Part shown: positions 22,613 through 33,800 of the stretch, piece after piece
Position numbering within the stretch: position 1 is the stretch's first letter
Layout: each line of letters opens with the position of its first letter
The notes under the pieces: generated by a model
What the model saw: the letters and a program-made list of their open reading frames with translations, nothing else
What the model was told of the DNA's origin: nothing
The model's database searches: none
Translations under genes and position numbers: made by a program
Assembly: GCA_030267565.1 (NCBI GenBank)
Contig: BRXU01000002.1
Location: 8,189,001 to 8,253,000 of the forward strand
Direction of reading: 5' to 3'
DNA: 64,000 nt
Source: Pleodorina starrii
Lineage: Eukaryota; Chlorophyta; Chlorophyceae; Chlamydomonadales; Volvocaceae

Positions 22613-25600
22613 ATGGTCTGCATTAGGCCCGCTACCATCGACGATCTCCTGATGATGCAGCGATGCAACCTGCTTTGGTACGTCTAGTCGCGAACATTCA
22701 CCCTGCGCAAGCCGTGTTTGGTCATGGGTCGCTATGACGGATTATGCTTTCCGACTTGACATTGGCTGGTTCTGGTTGATGGACTTAGTCTACCGGAGAA
22801 CTACCAACTGAAGGTACCCTTTGGGCGGGGCCAACGGGATGGATGGCCGCCGGGTTGGATGCGCTATGATGACTTTCTTGACACTGGGATACTCTGAGGC
22901 CCGCATACAAGGGCCTGGGGTGTGAGGGGTGGCTGGGGGTTTCCGAAACACACCACCCGCTGGCCTGCCTTCCTCCTGCATCCTGCCCTGCATTCCTTCA
23001 GTGTCTGTCCACAGTTATGCCGTCGCTTACCATCCGTACCTGAATCTTTTGAGGCCGCGTGGGGCCCTTCACTATGCCACTTTCTCCCTTTCCACCTCAC
23101 ACAACACTGCTGCTGCCACGCTTGAATGTCCTCGCAGTACTATCTATACCACATACTGACTTGGCCTCAGCTTCTGCAAGTGGCAGAAGACTACGATGGA
23201 AAGATTGTGGGCTACGTCCTCGCCAAAATGTAGGTGCTGCCGCTGCGGGGGCTGCAGGGTTGGGCTGTGCATCTTAGGCTTGGGTGACGGGGCCAACGCG
23301 GGATCTGGGTGTAGCGAGCAATGAGCCGTGAGGCTCAACCCCCATAGGGCCCGGACCACCCTTTGGAAAGAGGCTCTGGACCCAGGACGGATTTCTCAAG
23401 GCCCGCAGCTGCCAGACCCTGGCATGTTGGGCTGTTAGGCTGCTCATGTTGTTCTCTTCGGCGTCCTGTTAGCCCTTGGGCCCCCGGCGCGTATGGATAG
23501 TTGTTTGGGTATTGTGGTTACGCACCCCTCGACCTTGTAACACACACACACACATACGTAGACCCGACATTGTTCGGGTTGGATGGGGCGGTAAGGACAG
23601 GTCTCTCCCGGCGATTTGCACACGCGTCTTCGGCATGCGCGCTCTGGTGTCGGATGTGGTTGGTTGCAATCGTGCAGAGCTGCATGAGGTCCTGACAGAT
23701 GGCCCTGACGGTCCATGCGATGTGGTCCTGACTCCATGTATTGCGGTCCTGACGCCACGCGATGGCGTTGATGAGCGGCAGCAGCTGTACATGGCTGCTA
23801 CCAGTATCCGGACGCGGGGCTGACGCGGTGGAGCGCTGGCGCGCCGTCCAACCCGAACCCCGCTCTTAGCCCGACCCCACTGCCATGCTTATGGCGTAGC
23901 AGCTCTGGAGCAGCGTCATCGTCGCCGGGGGCGGCAGCCAATCTGTTGTCCCCCGTAGGATACTGGGTTGTGGCGCCGTCGCAATCCACAAATCCTCTTT
24001 AATTATTGCTTCGAGCCTGATCCGATTCCGATCCTCACTATCGAAAACCGCTCTACCCTCCGGTTCTGCTGAAAGCAAAACGCGCCCGACCCGCCGCCCT
24101 CCCTCCCCCTCCCCCCTCTCCAGGGAGGAGGACGCCACGGAGCCCCACGGCCACATCACCTCCGTCGCGGTGGCGCGAACGCACCGGAAGCTGGGACTGG
24201 CGACGAAGCTCATGAGCTCCACCCGTAAGGGGGATGGGACTCGAAGGGGCACCGGGGGAGGACTTGCCGCACCGAGAGGGGGGGACTTTCCGCACCTGGA
24301 CTTGCACCTGGACTTTCCGCACCTGGACCTGGACTTGCACCTGGACTTTCCGCACCTGGACTTGCCTGGTCCGTAGTGAAGGTCCCGCCGAGGTCGCTCC
24401 AGGGATGAGGCACAGAGGTCCTTCAGTTGGAATGGCCTGACTGTTGGTTTGGGGCTTATCGTAGCTGTAGCTGCGCGGCTTGGATTGGATTCATGGGCAA
24501 AAGGCAAGACAAGGCAAGAGGGCGGGTCCCGTGCTCAGGCGGTGCACCATTGCATTAATAACGACCAGCGCAGCGACGGCCGACCAGGCATGGTCGCGCC
24601 TTGGGCCGACTGGCGTCCCCCCCTGCTCTCGTTTTGCTCACCTGCCACTGGCTTTCTGTACTTCCTGCGCTCTCCCCCTGCTCTTCCCCCTTGCTCTCTC
24701 CGCCTGTGTCCTGTCACATGGGGATAATTAAAACGGCCCGGGACGAGGGAACGCAACGCAGGTACCTGGGATATTACCTGAGGATTACCTGGGGGTGCCG
24801 GCCTCGCGGCTGCCCAGGAACGCGCATCACCACGTTGGCTCTGCAAGGCTGCCTGCCAGCAGGGCACTGCCCCGCGGGGCTGGAACCCTCGAACCCTGCC
24901 GGTCAAGAGGTTCAGCGACCCCGTCCATGACCCCTTCAGCTGCGTCTCACTCACGGGGCTTCCACATGCCTCCACTTGCTGGCGTCCACAAACCCACGCC
25001 ACCGCTGAAATCCTCGCCGTCGCTGGCAGCTGGAAACCGCGCCGTCTGGAACTCGCGACCCCCCACAAAATGGCGGTTTTCCGCCGCGGAAAACCGCGTC
25101 ACCGCAAACCCTCGCCCTGTCTTTTGAACTCGCAGACCTGGCCATGGAGGAGGTCTTTGGCGCCAAGTACGTGTCGCTGCACGTGCGCGAGACGAACAAG
25201 GTCGCGGTGCACCTCTACACGCAGACGCTCGGCTACCAGTGAGTGGGGAAAGGGCGTGGTGACGACGTGGCATGGAGGAGGGTGGCATGTGGAGGGGACG
25301 GCACAGGGAGGGGGCGGCATGGGAAGGGGGCGGTATGGGGAGGGGGCGGCACGGGGAGGGGGCGGCTTGGAGGGGGCGGCACGGGGAGGGCGGCATGGGA
25401 GGGCGCGGCCAATGGAGAGATAAATTAAGATGCGGCCGTTCTTTCCGGCGGCGTTGCTCCCGTAATCCGTTTCTCGACCGGGAGCTGGGTTTCAGCTGTT
25501 ACGTCTTCCTTGCTAGCTACACAAACTGGAGGAGGATGTAGCAGGACTCGTTGCGGGGTGACGGGACCTACCAGAATAGGGCGGCCCCTTAAGTAGGACC

Positions 25601-25926
25601 GTGCATCTTGCCGTGCGCGGACGCGCAACTCGGTGTGTAGTTGGTACACTGCAACCTTCTTTCAGTGCAACGACGCCCCCCGCATGCACGGGGTCGATGA
25701 CGCCGATCGCCCTGTCACCTTGTACGGCAGGATCCACGACATCGAGGCCAAGTACTATGCGGATGGCGAGGATGCGTACGAGATGCGCAAGTACTTTGGA
25801 GCAGCGCCGCCAGCCCTATCCAAGAAGGCTGCGGCGCTGACGGCAGCGGTGACGGGTTCGGGTGTTTCTGCAACGGCGGCGGCCGCCACCGGGGCGGCCC
25901 CGTCGGGAAGCGGAAAGGCGGCGTAA
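22613..25926 (+). CDS. NAA10: NatA catalytic subunit, N-alpha-acetyltransferase 10
   Basis: Six exons: 22613-22677, 22789-22813, 23138-23229, 24124-24224, 25136-25238 and 25731-25926; 582 nt, 193 aa, all phases consistent. The enzyme transfers acetyl from acetyl-CoA to the N-termini of nascent Ser/Ala/Thr/Gly proteins at the ribosome, together with the scaffold NAA15. The whole GNAT fold is present: [13 protein letters not shown] at the N-terminus, [39 protein letters not shown], the acetyl-CoA loop RTHRKLGLA at 79-87 (Arg82, Gly85, Ala87), [14 protein letters not shown] and [14 protein letters not shown]. Numbering coincides with the human enzyme at Arg82. After residue about 155 the tail is Ala-rich ([10 protein letters not shown]...), longer than the bare fold and probably disordered. 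A TGTAA lies at 26353-26357. Expected to be constitutive. Introns 3 and 4 are large and carry repeats, including element C. Confidence 0.95.
24291..24366. repeat. CACCTGGACTTG tandem repeat in NAA10 intron
   Basis: Alternating units CGCACCTGGACTTG and CACCTGGACTTTC, about five copies, located just after the donor of the 24124-24224 exon. It is non-coding in the NAA10 model. Confidence 0.8.
24724..24796 (-). repeat. dispersed element C, copy 2
   Basis: Reverse complement of the 21349-21422 element: AACGGCCCGGGACGAGGGAA, CGCAACGCAGGTACCTGGG, then TTACCTGAGGATTACCTGG. It lies in the NAA10 intron between the 24124-24224 and 25136-25238 exons. Confidence 0.8.
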
Positions 25927-27858
25927 GAGACAGGGGCCCCAGCTGCAGCATTCCGTAGCAGAGTAGATGTTTCAGGTCGGGGGGACAGGGAGTGATATCC
26001 TCCAGGTCGGGGGGGGGGGGGAGCTCATCTGCGGCGTGGCCCCGCCTGACGCAGGGGCTCACCGGGTTGACATGGTGCATCTGGAGCGTAGCGTAAAGGG
26101 AAGAGATGGAAGCATCTTGCAGTGCACCGGCAAGCTGAATACTCGGTTTTCCCGTCAAGACGTGCAAGAATGCAAGGATGAGACTGGATGAGACGACTTT
26201 GTTTGCCGCCGGAATGTAGCTGCGCACGCCCGCGGTGGGAGTGGGTGGGAGGTGCCAACCGTCGAGATGTGGACGAGTGAAATGACAAGAGCCGAGACGG
26301 TGCATGGCCAGCTGGTCCGCCGGCTGTACCCTTCCGAGGGTCGGGAGCCCACTGTAACACCCAACGACAACAAGCGTACAAGACCTAGCACGCAGCGCGC
26401 CTCGAGCGACGGTGAAGGGACTGGCGGCACGCCACTGCCAGTGAAACAGCGCGGTCTAGGTACTCGCGCCCCAGGCCCTACATCCGTTCTCCGTCGTCCG
26501 ATCGCCACGGGCTGCGGGGATGAGACCTACAGAGTTGGGCTTTTCCAATGCTTCGGATCCCGGGCTCGGTCAGACCCTATATGCCTTATCCTTGCGCTGT
26601 GCAGTGCGTGCACCATGTTGCAAGTCACACATGGGCTTTTGCAATGGAACTGGGGATATATATAACAGCAACAACTTGAAGTGGCGGCTGACGGATTGTC
26701 AGGCGCGCGCTGCCGCAGAGGGCCCATTGGATGGGCTGAGCAGAGATCGCGCAAAGGAACACGTTGACTTACACGGGAGGCCTTGGCTGCAGCCAAGGCG
26801 CTCCCGTTCGTTCGATGTCGGGTAGAAGTAGGTCGCGGGAAAGAAGTGCGAGGACGTCCAAGGTGGATTTCGTCTTTACAAATATCTTAAATGTAAAACG
26901 GCTGCCACCGGGGGCTTGCTCCGCCAACTCCTGAGCACCGATGTGAGCGAATATGGATCGCGGGCTCGTGGGCAGCCGGAGACGCTGATAGTGAGGGACA
27001 GCGTGCCGTTTTCTGCATGTAATTATTTTCATATGCGCATATGTCACGATAACCGTCTTTAGAAGGGTTCGTCCTGGGGCGTCCTGGGAGAGCTGGCGCG
27101 CAAGTTCATGGTGAGTGGTCCTACACATCTGGACCTCCTCAGGTCCACGTATCGATCGCGGCATCGAACACACGCTGCATCCGCTGTGTAAGAGACTGCG
27201 CAACGAAAGCTATATCCTTCGATGTTTGAAGCAAGTCGCAAACTATGGGTTATATCAATTCTCAGCAAGGCAGAAACCCAACTCCAGTCTGAAGACGACT
27301 TTAGTGACGACAAAACACCCCCCACGCGCACTGGGCCCCCAACAATTGTAGTTAGCGGCCTTCAATGCCAGAGTGCTTTGCCGTTTGAATTTTAGATGCT
27401 CGCGTGAACATTACGAGCGATGTATTCGCGCTAACCTAGCCTACGTTCGCACACCGGGTCTAATCACAGCAGCATACCAGCTTACAGGAATGATAAGGGC
27501 CGAGATAATTAAGTGTTGTGGGTTCCCGCGCTGCTACAAAAGCAAGTACACGAGTTACGACCTCGAGTCCGATGACGAACAGAATGGTTGCAAAGGCATT
27601 TGCTCCCGCTAACGATTACGGAATCATATAAGCCCTAACTTTATATTATAGACAAAGTTGTACGTCCTAATAGCGAGTTCTTGCCTGCTTTACACCTCGC
27701 GTTCACGTAAAGGACTCTTCTCTGGGTGCGCTGAAGGCCTGGACGTAGAGCCTTGTCAAGTTCTTAGAAGAGACATCCTTTCTTGCTCAGCAAGGGTGTT
27801 GCGTGTTTTGACGAAACCTGACTCACGCGGAGCACTGAGGGGGACGTCCTGAGAGGGG
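25927..27858. other. NAA10 3' UTR and AT-richer intergenic region
   Basis: Begins with the NAA10 3' UTR (poly(A)-type TGTAA at 26353-26357). A truncated element B (ACAGGGAGTGATATCC) lies at about 25984-26000. From about 26200 the G+C content drops and continues low to the AP2 gene start. No gene is supported. The only exon-like piece is 27068-27115, listed separately. Confidence 0.5.
27068..27115 (+). other. orphan exon-like segment
   Basis: TTTAG acceptor, then 16 in-frame codons (KGSSWGVLGELARKFM), then a consensus donor GTGAGTGG. It may be an upstream exon of the AP2 gene or a relic, but no partner exon was found and the AP2 frame has its own ATG at 27859. Listed only because both splice signals and protein-like content occur together. 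Confidence 0.25.
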
Positions 27859-30800
27859 ATGGGCGCCCCCGAAGCTGGAGCGGAGGGGCCAACCCCGGTA
27901 TCGCCTCCAGCGTTGATAACAAATTTATCGGTGCCTGACGCGCCTCAGCCTGGCCAGGTGTTGCAGCAGGGACAACAGGGGCTCTTAACGACCCAAGGCT
28001 TGCAAGTCGCGCCTTCGAGTTCCGCAACGCAGGCTGCTGCAGCCAGTTCAGCTGCATCAGGACAAATTTCTACTGGTCCGCAAACAGCTGGGGGTTTCGC
28101 AATGCCAAATTCGTTGGGTTTGTATGCATCTTCACAGGCACCAGGTGGACTTTCCGGAGGCGCGCCCCGGCCCGGTATGCCGGCGCCAAGTCCTCTTTTG
28201 AATGCATCAGCAGCGGCGTTGCAGCAAACTACGGCGACCGCAGCAGCTTATTACAACACGCTACTTCGCTTTCCTGCGGGAGCCCCTGGCGCGCCAGGCG
28301 CGAACGTGACTCCGCAGCAGCTTGCGCAGCAGGCTGCTGCCCAAGGAATCCGGCCGATTTATCCTCAACCACTTTCTCCACACGTCCTACAAGCCATGCA
28401 GGGCCTCCAAGCAGCACAGGCGCAGCTGCAAGCGACTGCGCAGGCCAACGCCGTTGCACAGGCTGCTCACGCGCAAGCACAAGCGCAGCTGCAAGCCGCC
28501 GAGGCTGCCAAAGCCGCTCAACAGTCCAAGCAACAGGGCGCAGGCGGCAGGGCCACATCGCCAGAAACGTCTCAAGCAGCGTCTGGCACCGGGCCGGTCG
28601 GGGGAGTTGCCTCACCGCAGCCAAGCGTCGGCAGCACCATGGCCACACCAGCGGGGACGGCCAGCGGGCATACAGCGTCAGGAGTCCAGCACAACCCCGC
28701 CGCTGCGATGCAGGCCCTGGCTTCTGCACAGGCGGCGTTGCAGGCAGCGCAGGCGCAGATGGCAGCCGCGGCTGCCGCCGCCGCGGCGGCGGCAGCGGGG
28801 CAGGTGCAAAGCCAGGCAGCGGGCCAGGGAGGTGCGGGGCAGGGCCAACCGGGCCAGGCCCCTACGCCAGCGCAGCTGCAGGCGCAGGCGAGTTTCCAGG
28901 TGCAGCTCGCGGCGGCACACCTGGTGAGCCGCAACGCCGCTGCTGCTGCCGCTGCCGCTGGGGCGGCGGCCGGCGCGCAGCAAGGTCTGGTGCGGCCTCC
29001 GTTTCCGACCAGTGCCATGCCGCTGCAGCCTCCGGCGGCGGCGGCAGCAACGGCGCCAGGACAGCAGCCCGCAGCCGGAGCAGGGCAGCAGGCAGCAGCC
29101 ACAGGGCTGCACTCGCCAAGCGCAGGCCTTACAGCTGCCTCTCCTGGCCTTGTACAACCAGGCGTCGCACCCAGCATCGCCAGCCAGGCTGCCGCAGCAG
29201 CCGCCGCGGCCGCGGCGGCGGCGGCGGCTGCCGCCGCCGCTGGGCAGCAGGGAAGCAGGCCGCCCACGCCTACGCCAACGTTGGCGCCGTCAGGGCCAGC
29301 TGCTTCGGCGGCTGTTTCGGCGCCGTCGCCGCCGGCAGCTAGCGCATCAGCGCCGGCCGCGGCCCAAACCGGCCAGACGGGCTTGTCGGCTGTGCCTGGG
29401 CAGTCGCCGGGTGGTGCAGGACCCGTGGCGTCGCCGGCGGCGGCTCTTACCGCTGCGGGTCAGCAGCCGCCGGGAGTGCCACCGGCGGGCGGCAGCGTTG
29501 GGAACGGGATGCTGATGCCTCCGACGGGCATGGCCGGCGGACAGCTTGTTGACCAGCAGATGCAGCAGCAACAGCAAATGCAGCAGCAACAGCAGATGCA
29601 GCAGCAACAAATTCAGCAGCAGCAGCAGGCGCAGCAACTGCAGCAGCAGCAGCAGGCGCAGCAACTACAGCAGCAGCAGCAGGCGCAACAACTACAGCAG
29701 CAGCAGCAACTGCAGCAGATGCAGCAGGCCCAGCGGATGCAGCAACTGCAGCAGGAGCAGGCACAGCAGATGCAGCAAATGCAACAGCTGCAGCAGATGC
29801 AACAGATGCAGCAGATGCAGCAAATGCAGATGCAGCAAATGCAGCAGATGCAGCAGATGCAGCAGATGCAACAGATGCAGCAGATGCCGCAGTCGCACCA
29901 CCTGCCCGTCATGCCGGACGAGGACGAGTCGACGGACGAGTCAGAGGGCGACACGACATCGCCGCGGAAGCGCCGGGAAAAGGTGGGACCAAGGGACTTC
30001 TTCCGGAAACAATGGACGGCACGCGTTCACTCCCCGTCTCCTTCTCCGCTGCGGTATCTTCTTTTTACCCCGTCGCCTCCTGTCCGCTTGTTTGTTGATC
30101 CCCAAGGATGGCAATCACGATTTTGGCCCCGATTTCGGCAGCATGCAACCGAATGGGTGCGAGCGTGATTTGTCCAGGCTGCAAAGGTGTTGCTTTCGCT
30201 TGTTTCTTCTGTGTTATGGATAGGGGCACAGGCGGGGTGCGAAGGCAAAGGCCCCGCCATGGGTTCCGCCATGGGTTTTCACGGGTGTGTTGTGAGGGGC
30301 AGCGGACCGCCCGCTGCATGCTTCCGCGCAAACCTGCGCCGCCTCCTCGTCCAACGTCACCCACCTGCGCTCCCCCGCGTGTGCACGCATGCACGCACTC
30401 GGCAAAGCCCTCCACCGGATTGACCGTCACGCAACCCTTCTTTCCCGCTCCGCACATTCATTGACTGTCCCTGCCGTTGCCTCGGCGTCTTGGTCTGCTG
30501 CTGCTGCTTGGGCAACCGTGACTGTGTCTGACCCCGCTTTCCGCAATGCCACCCTCTCGCCCTTGATCATGAACGGATGGACGCGCACGCGCACGGATGG
30601 ATGCGTTTGCACGCGAACGCACCCGGGCGCTCACACGGCCACACAACACATCACAGAAAAAAGGGCATCGGGGCGGCGGCGGCGGTGGCGGCGGCGGCTG
30701 CATGGGCGACGAGGTCGTGTCCAAGGGCAAGAACAAGACGTACCGGGGAGTGCGACAGCGGCCGTGGGGCAAGTGGGCAGCCGAGATCCGCGACCCCACC

Positions 30801-33800
30801 GTCGGAGCTCGCAGGTGGGGCGGAGGCGGAAGCTCCGGAGGCGGATCGGACGCGCGTTGTCGGCGTGCGTGTGGGCGCGGTCATTGCCTTCCTTTCGTGC
30901 GACCGCCTTACGTGCGACCATTATGGTTCCTTTCCTTTCGTGAGATCATAACGGTACCTTGTGGAAGGTTCTATACCTGTCAATACCTGCGGGCGCGCTT
31001 GCGCCTTGACCTTCCTTCACCTCAACCCGACCCAATTTGGGTTTTCCGAATTCATCAGAGAATGGACTTGTTGGAGACCCAATTTGGGTTTTACGAGTAC
31101 ATCGGAGCGTGGACTTGTGGGAATTGTTGAGGCCGGAGAACGGTGGCGGACCCGTTGCCACGCGGCCGCGGCCTCCAGCCCCCGGCGCGCTCTAATCCCG
31201 CGGCCCCGACCTCCTTTCCTCAGCTTTTCCTCACTTTACCTGTCCGTGAGTGTTTTTGTTTTGGCTTGCCCCTGCGCGCGACCTGGCCTGTTTGCCAGTA
31301 TTATCGCTTGCGCCTACGCGGCTGCACTGTTTCCCACTCCGGCGCGCTTGACGTCGCGCCCAGAGACGTAGTCCGCATGGGTCCCGATCCCTCGCCTTCA
31401 ACCCCCTCGCCTTCGACCCCCACGCCTTCAACCTCCTCGCCTTCGAAACCCTCGCCTTCCGCGCAGGTGGCTCGGCACGTTCGACACGGCCGAAGAGGCC
31501 GCGCGCGCATACGACGCCGCCGCGCGCGCCATCCGCGGACCGGCGGCGCGCTGCAACTTCCCCCTGTCCGACCACGACGACCGGCACCACTACCACTTGG
31601 AGGTACAGGCCGTGGCCGCCGTCAACGGCGGAATGGGCCCCGGCGGCATGGTGGGCCCCGGCGGCGGGCCGGGAATGGGGGCCAACGGTGGCACCGGGTC
31701 GATGGGCCCCGGCGGCGGCGGCATGGGCGGCGGCGGCGGCCCCGGGAGCTCTGGGTCGCAGGGCCCGGTGGGGCCTGGGCCGATGGGCATGGGCGGCGGA
31801 CCCATGGGTCAGATGGGCGGGCCCGACGATCCCTCGCTGGCGGGCCTCGCTCCGCCGGTGGAGCAGCCGCCGAAAGGTGGGCGGGCTGGGCGCGACGGGC
31901 CTGGGGCTGGGGCTGTGCTGGGTCAGGGCGGCCGTGTGCACGGGTATGGCGCGAACGCTCTCGCTTGCGAGAGTTGTACCCGGCTGCAACATTGGAACCG
32001 GGGATCCACTACTGAATGTTTTGGGGGCCAGATTTTGGGGAGAGGGGGCGCTTTTCAGCGGGACTTGAGACGGGCTAAGCGGGGCTGGGGAAGGCTTCTC
32101 ACGTAGCTTTGCCGCAGCATAGCCGGCGGCGTCCGCGCATCGCCTGTGGCCCACACCGCTGTCTTGAGCTTCGTCCTGCTGTTATTGCTTTATCTGACGT
32201 GCCTGCTTTATCTGCTGGTATTGCTTTATCTGACGTGCCTGCTATTTATGCTGTTGTTGCTTTATCTGACGTGCCTGCACGTGCGGTTTGTGCCGCAGTC
32301 AAACCGCACGCGACAAGCCTGCGGCTGAAGGCGAGGGGCCAGAAGGCGGGCGCCAAGAAAGCGGGTGCGTCATCGCGTCTGCGGCTCTTGTGGTCTCGCC
32401 GGGCAGTGTGTGTGTATGCGCGTGTGGCAGTCTGTTATGCGGCTGACGGGCCGCCGCCTATCCGCGCCATCCGCTCCTTCACCTCACATGCACCGCGAGC
32501 CACTTTAGGGCGCCTGATACCATTACCTCCCCATGAGCGGTATAGCGCCCCCGCAACGGCGCGTCGCGACCACCGGTGTGGAAGTCCCACGGCAGCCCCC
32601 AGAACACCATTGCACAGCGCGCACTATGGGTGTTGACCCCTCTCATCTTCCTGCCAGCGCGAAGCTTTAAATATTGCGCGCACAGTCGTTTTGTTAGGGC
32701 CCCCGGCCCGCACGGGTGGTTGTTGTTTGCGCACACGGCGCGCGCGCGTCACCTTGCACGCATCACCTGGGTGCGCTGCCAGGGACCTGAACTGTGACCT
32801 GACCTGACCTGGCCGCTCTGCGCTGCGCTGCGCTGCGTGGGTGCCTCCAGGGATGGACGACGCGCTCATTCAGTCGGCCATCCACGGCGGCCTCGGCGCG
32901 GCGGACATCCACGGCGCCATGTCGGTGAGCGACGCGATGGCGGCGGCGGGCGCGGTGGGGCCGCTCATGGGCCCTATGCCGGGCCTCAACGGCGACAGCC
33001 CCTCGGTGAGTTGCCCCGATGTATCGCAGTGGGCGTTTGGGCCGTGAGTCAGCGTCTTAACGACGTATCGCAGTGGGCGTTTGGGCCGTCCTCCGCGGGC
33101 TTTGAGCGGGGCGAGGCGGGGCGGGGCGGGGCGGCGCCATCGGGTTCTGCGGCCACCGGGCTTAGAAGGCGGGGTGAGGAGTTGAGGTGATGATGACTCG
33201 CTGATGGTTCGCCGAGGCTGTCGCTGCGGGGTCGCAGAGGCGTGTCTCGGTGAGGCGTCGCTGATGAGGACGGGTTTGGACTTTTGCTGTCGCTGGTAGT
33301 CGGCGGTAGTCCGCCGAGAAGAGCTGGCGCGCCTAAGGCTTGTGCGCGCACCCATGTCGGTGGTCCTCCCACCACCGCCCCCGGCATGTTGATTGCAGTA
33401 TCGCTTTGTACTCGATGAAACAATGGAAAACACATCTGTGTTCGCCAAGGCTTGTGCGGTCCTCCCACCGCCCCCGACATGTTGATTGCAGTATCGCTTT
33501 ATAATTAATAAAAAGGAAAACAAATGTGTTGTCCCCTCGCAGGGCTTCCCCAACAGTATGAAGATGAAGACCGGCCTGACGCCCAACTTCGGCGGCTGGC
33601 ACGGCCCCATTCCCTCCTTCGGCTCCAGCGGCATGATGGGCGCGCTGCTGCCCGAGTGGCCGCCCGGCGGCTCCATCGGCTCGGCAGCCTCCATGATGAT
33701 GCTGGGGATGTCGCCCGGCTGCGGGGAGCTGGGCATGTCGTACGGCAACGCGTACGGCAAATCGGTGGACATGCTGGACATGTGCGCGCAGCTCATGGAG

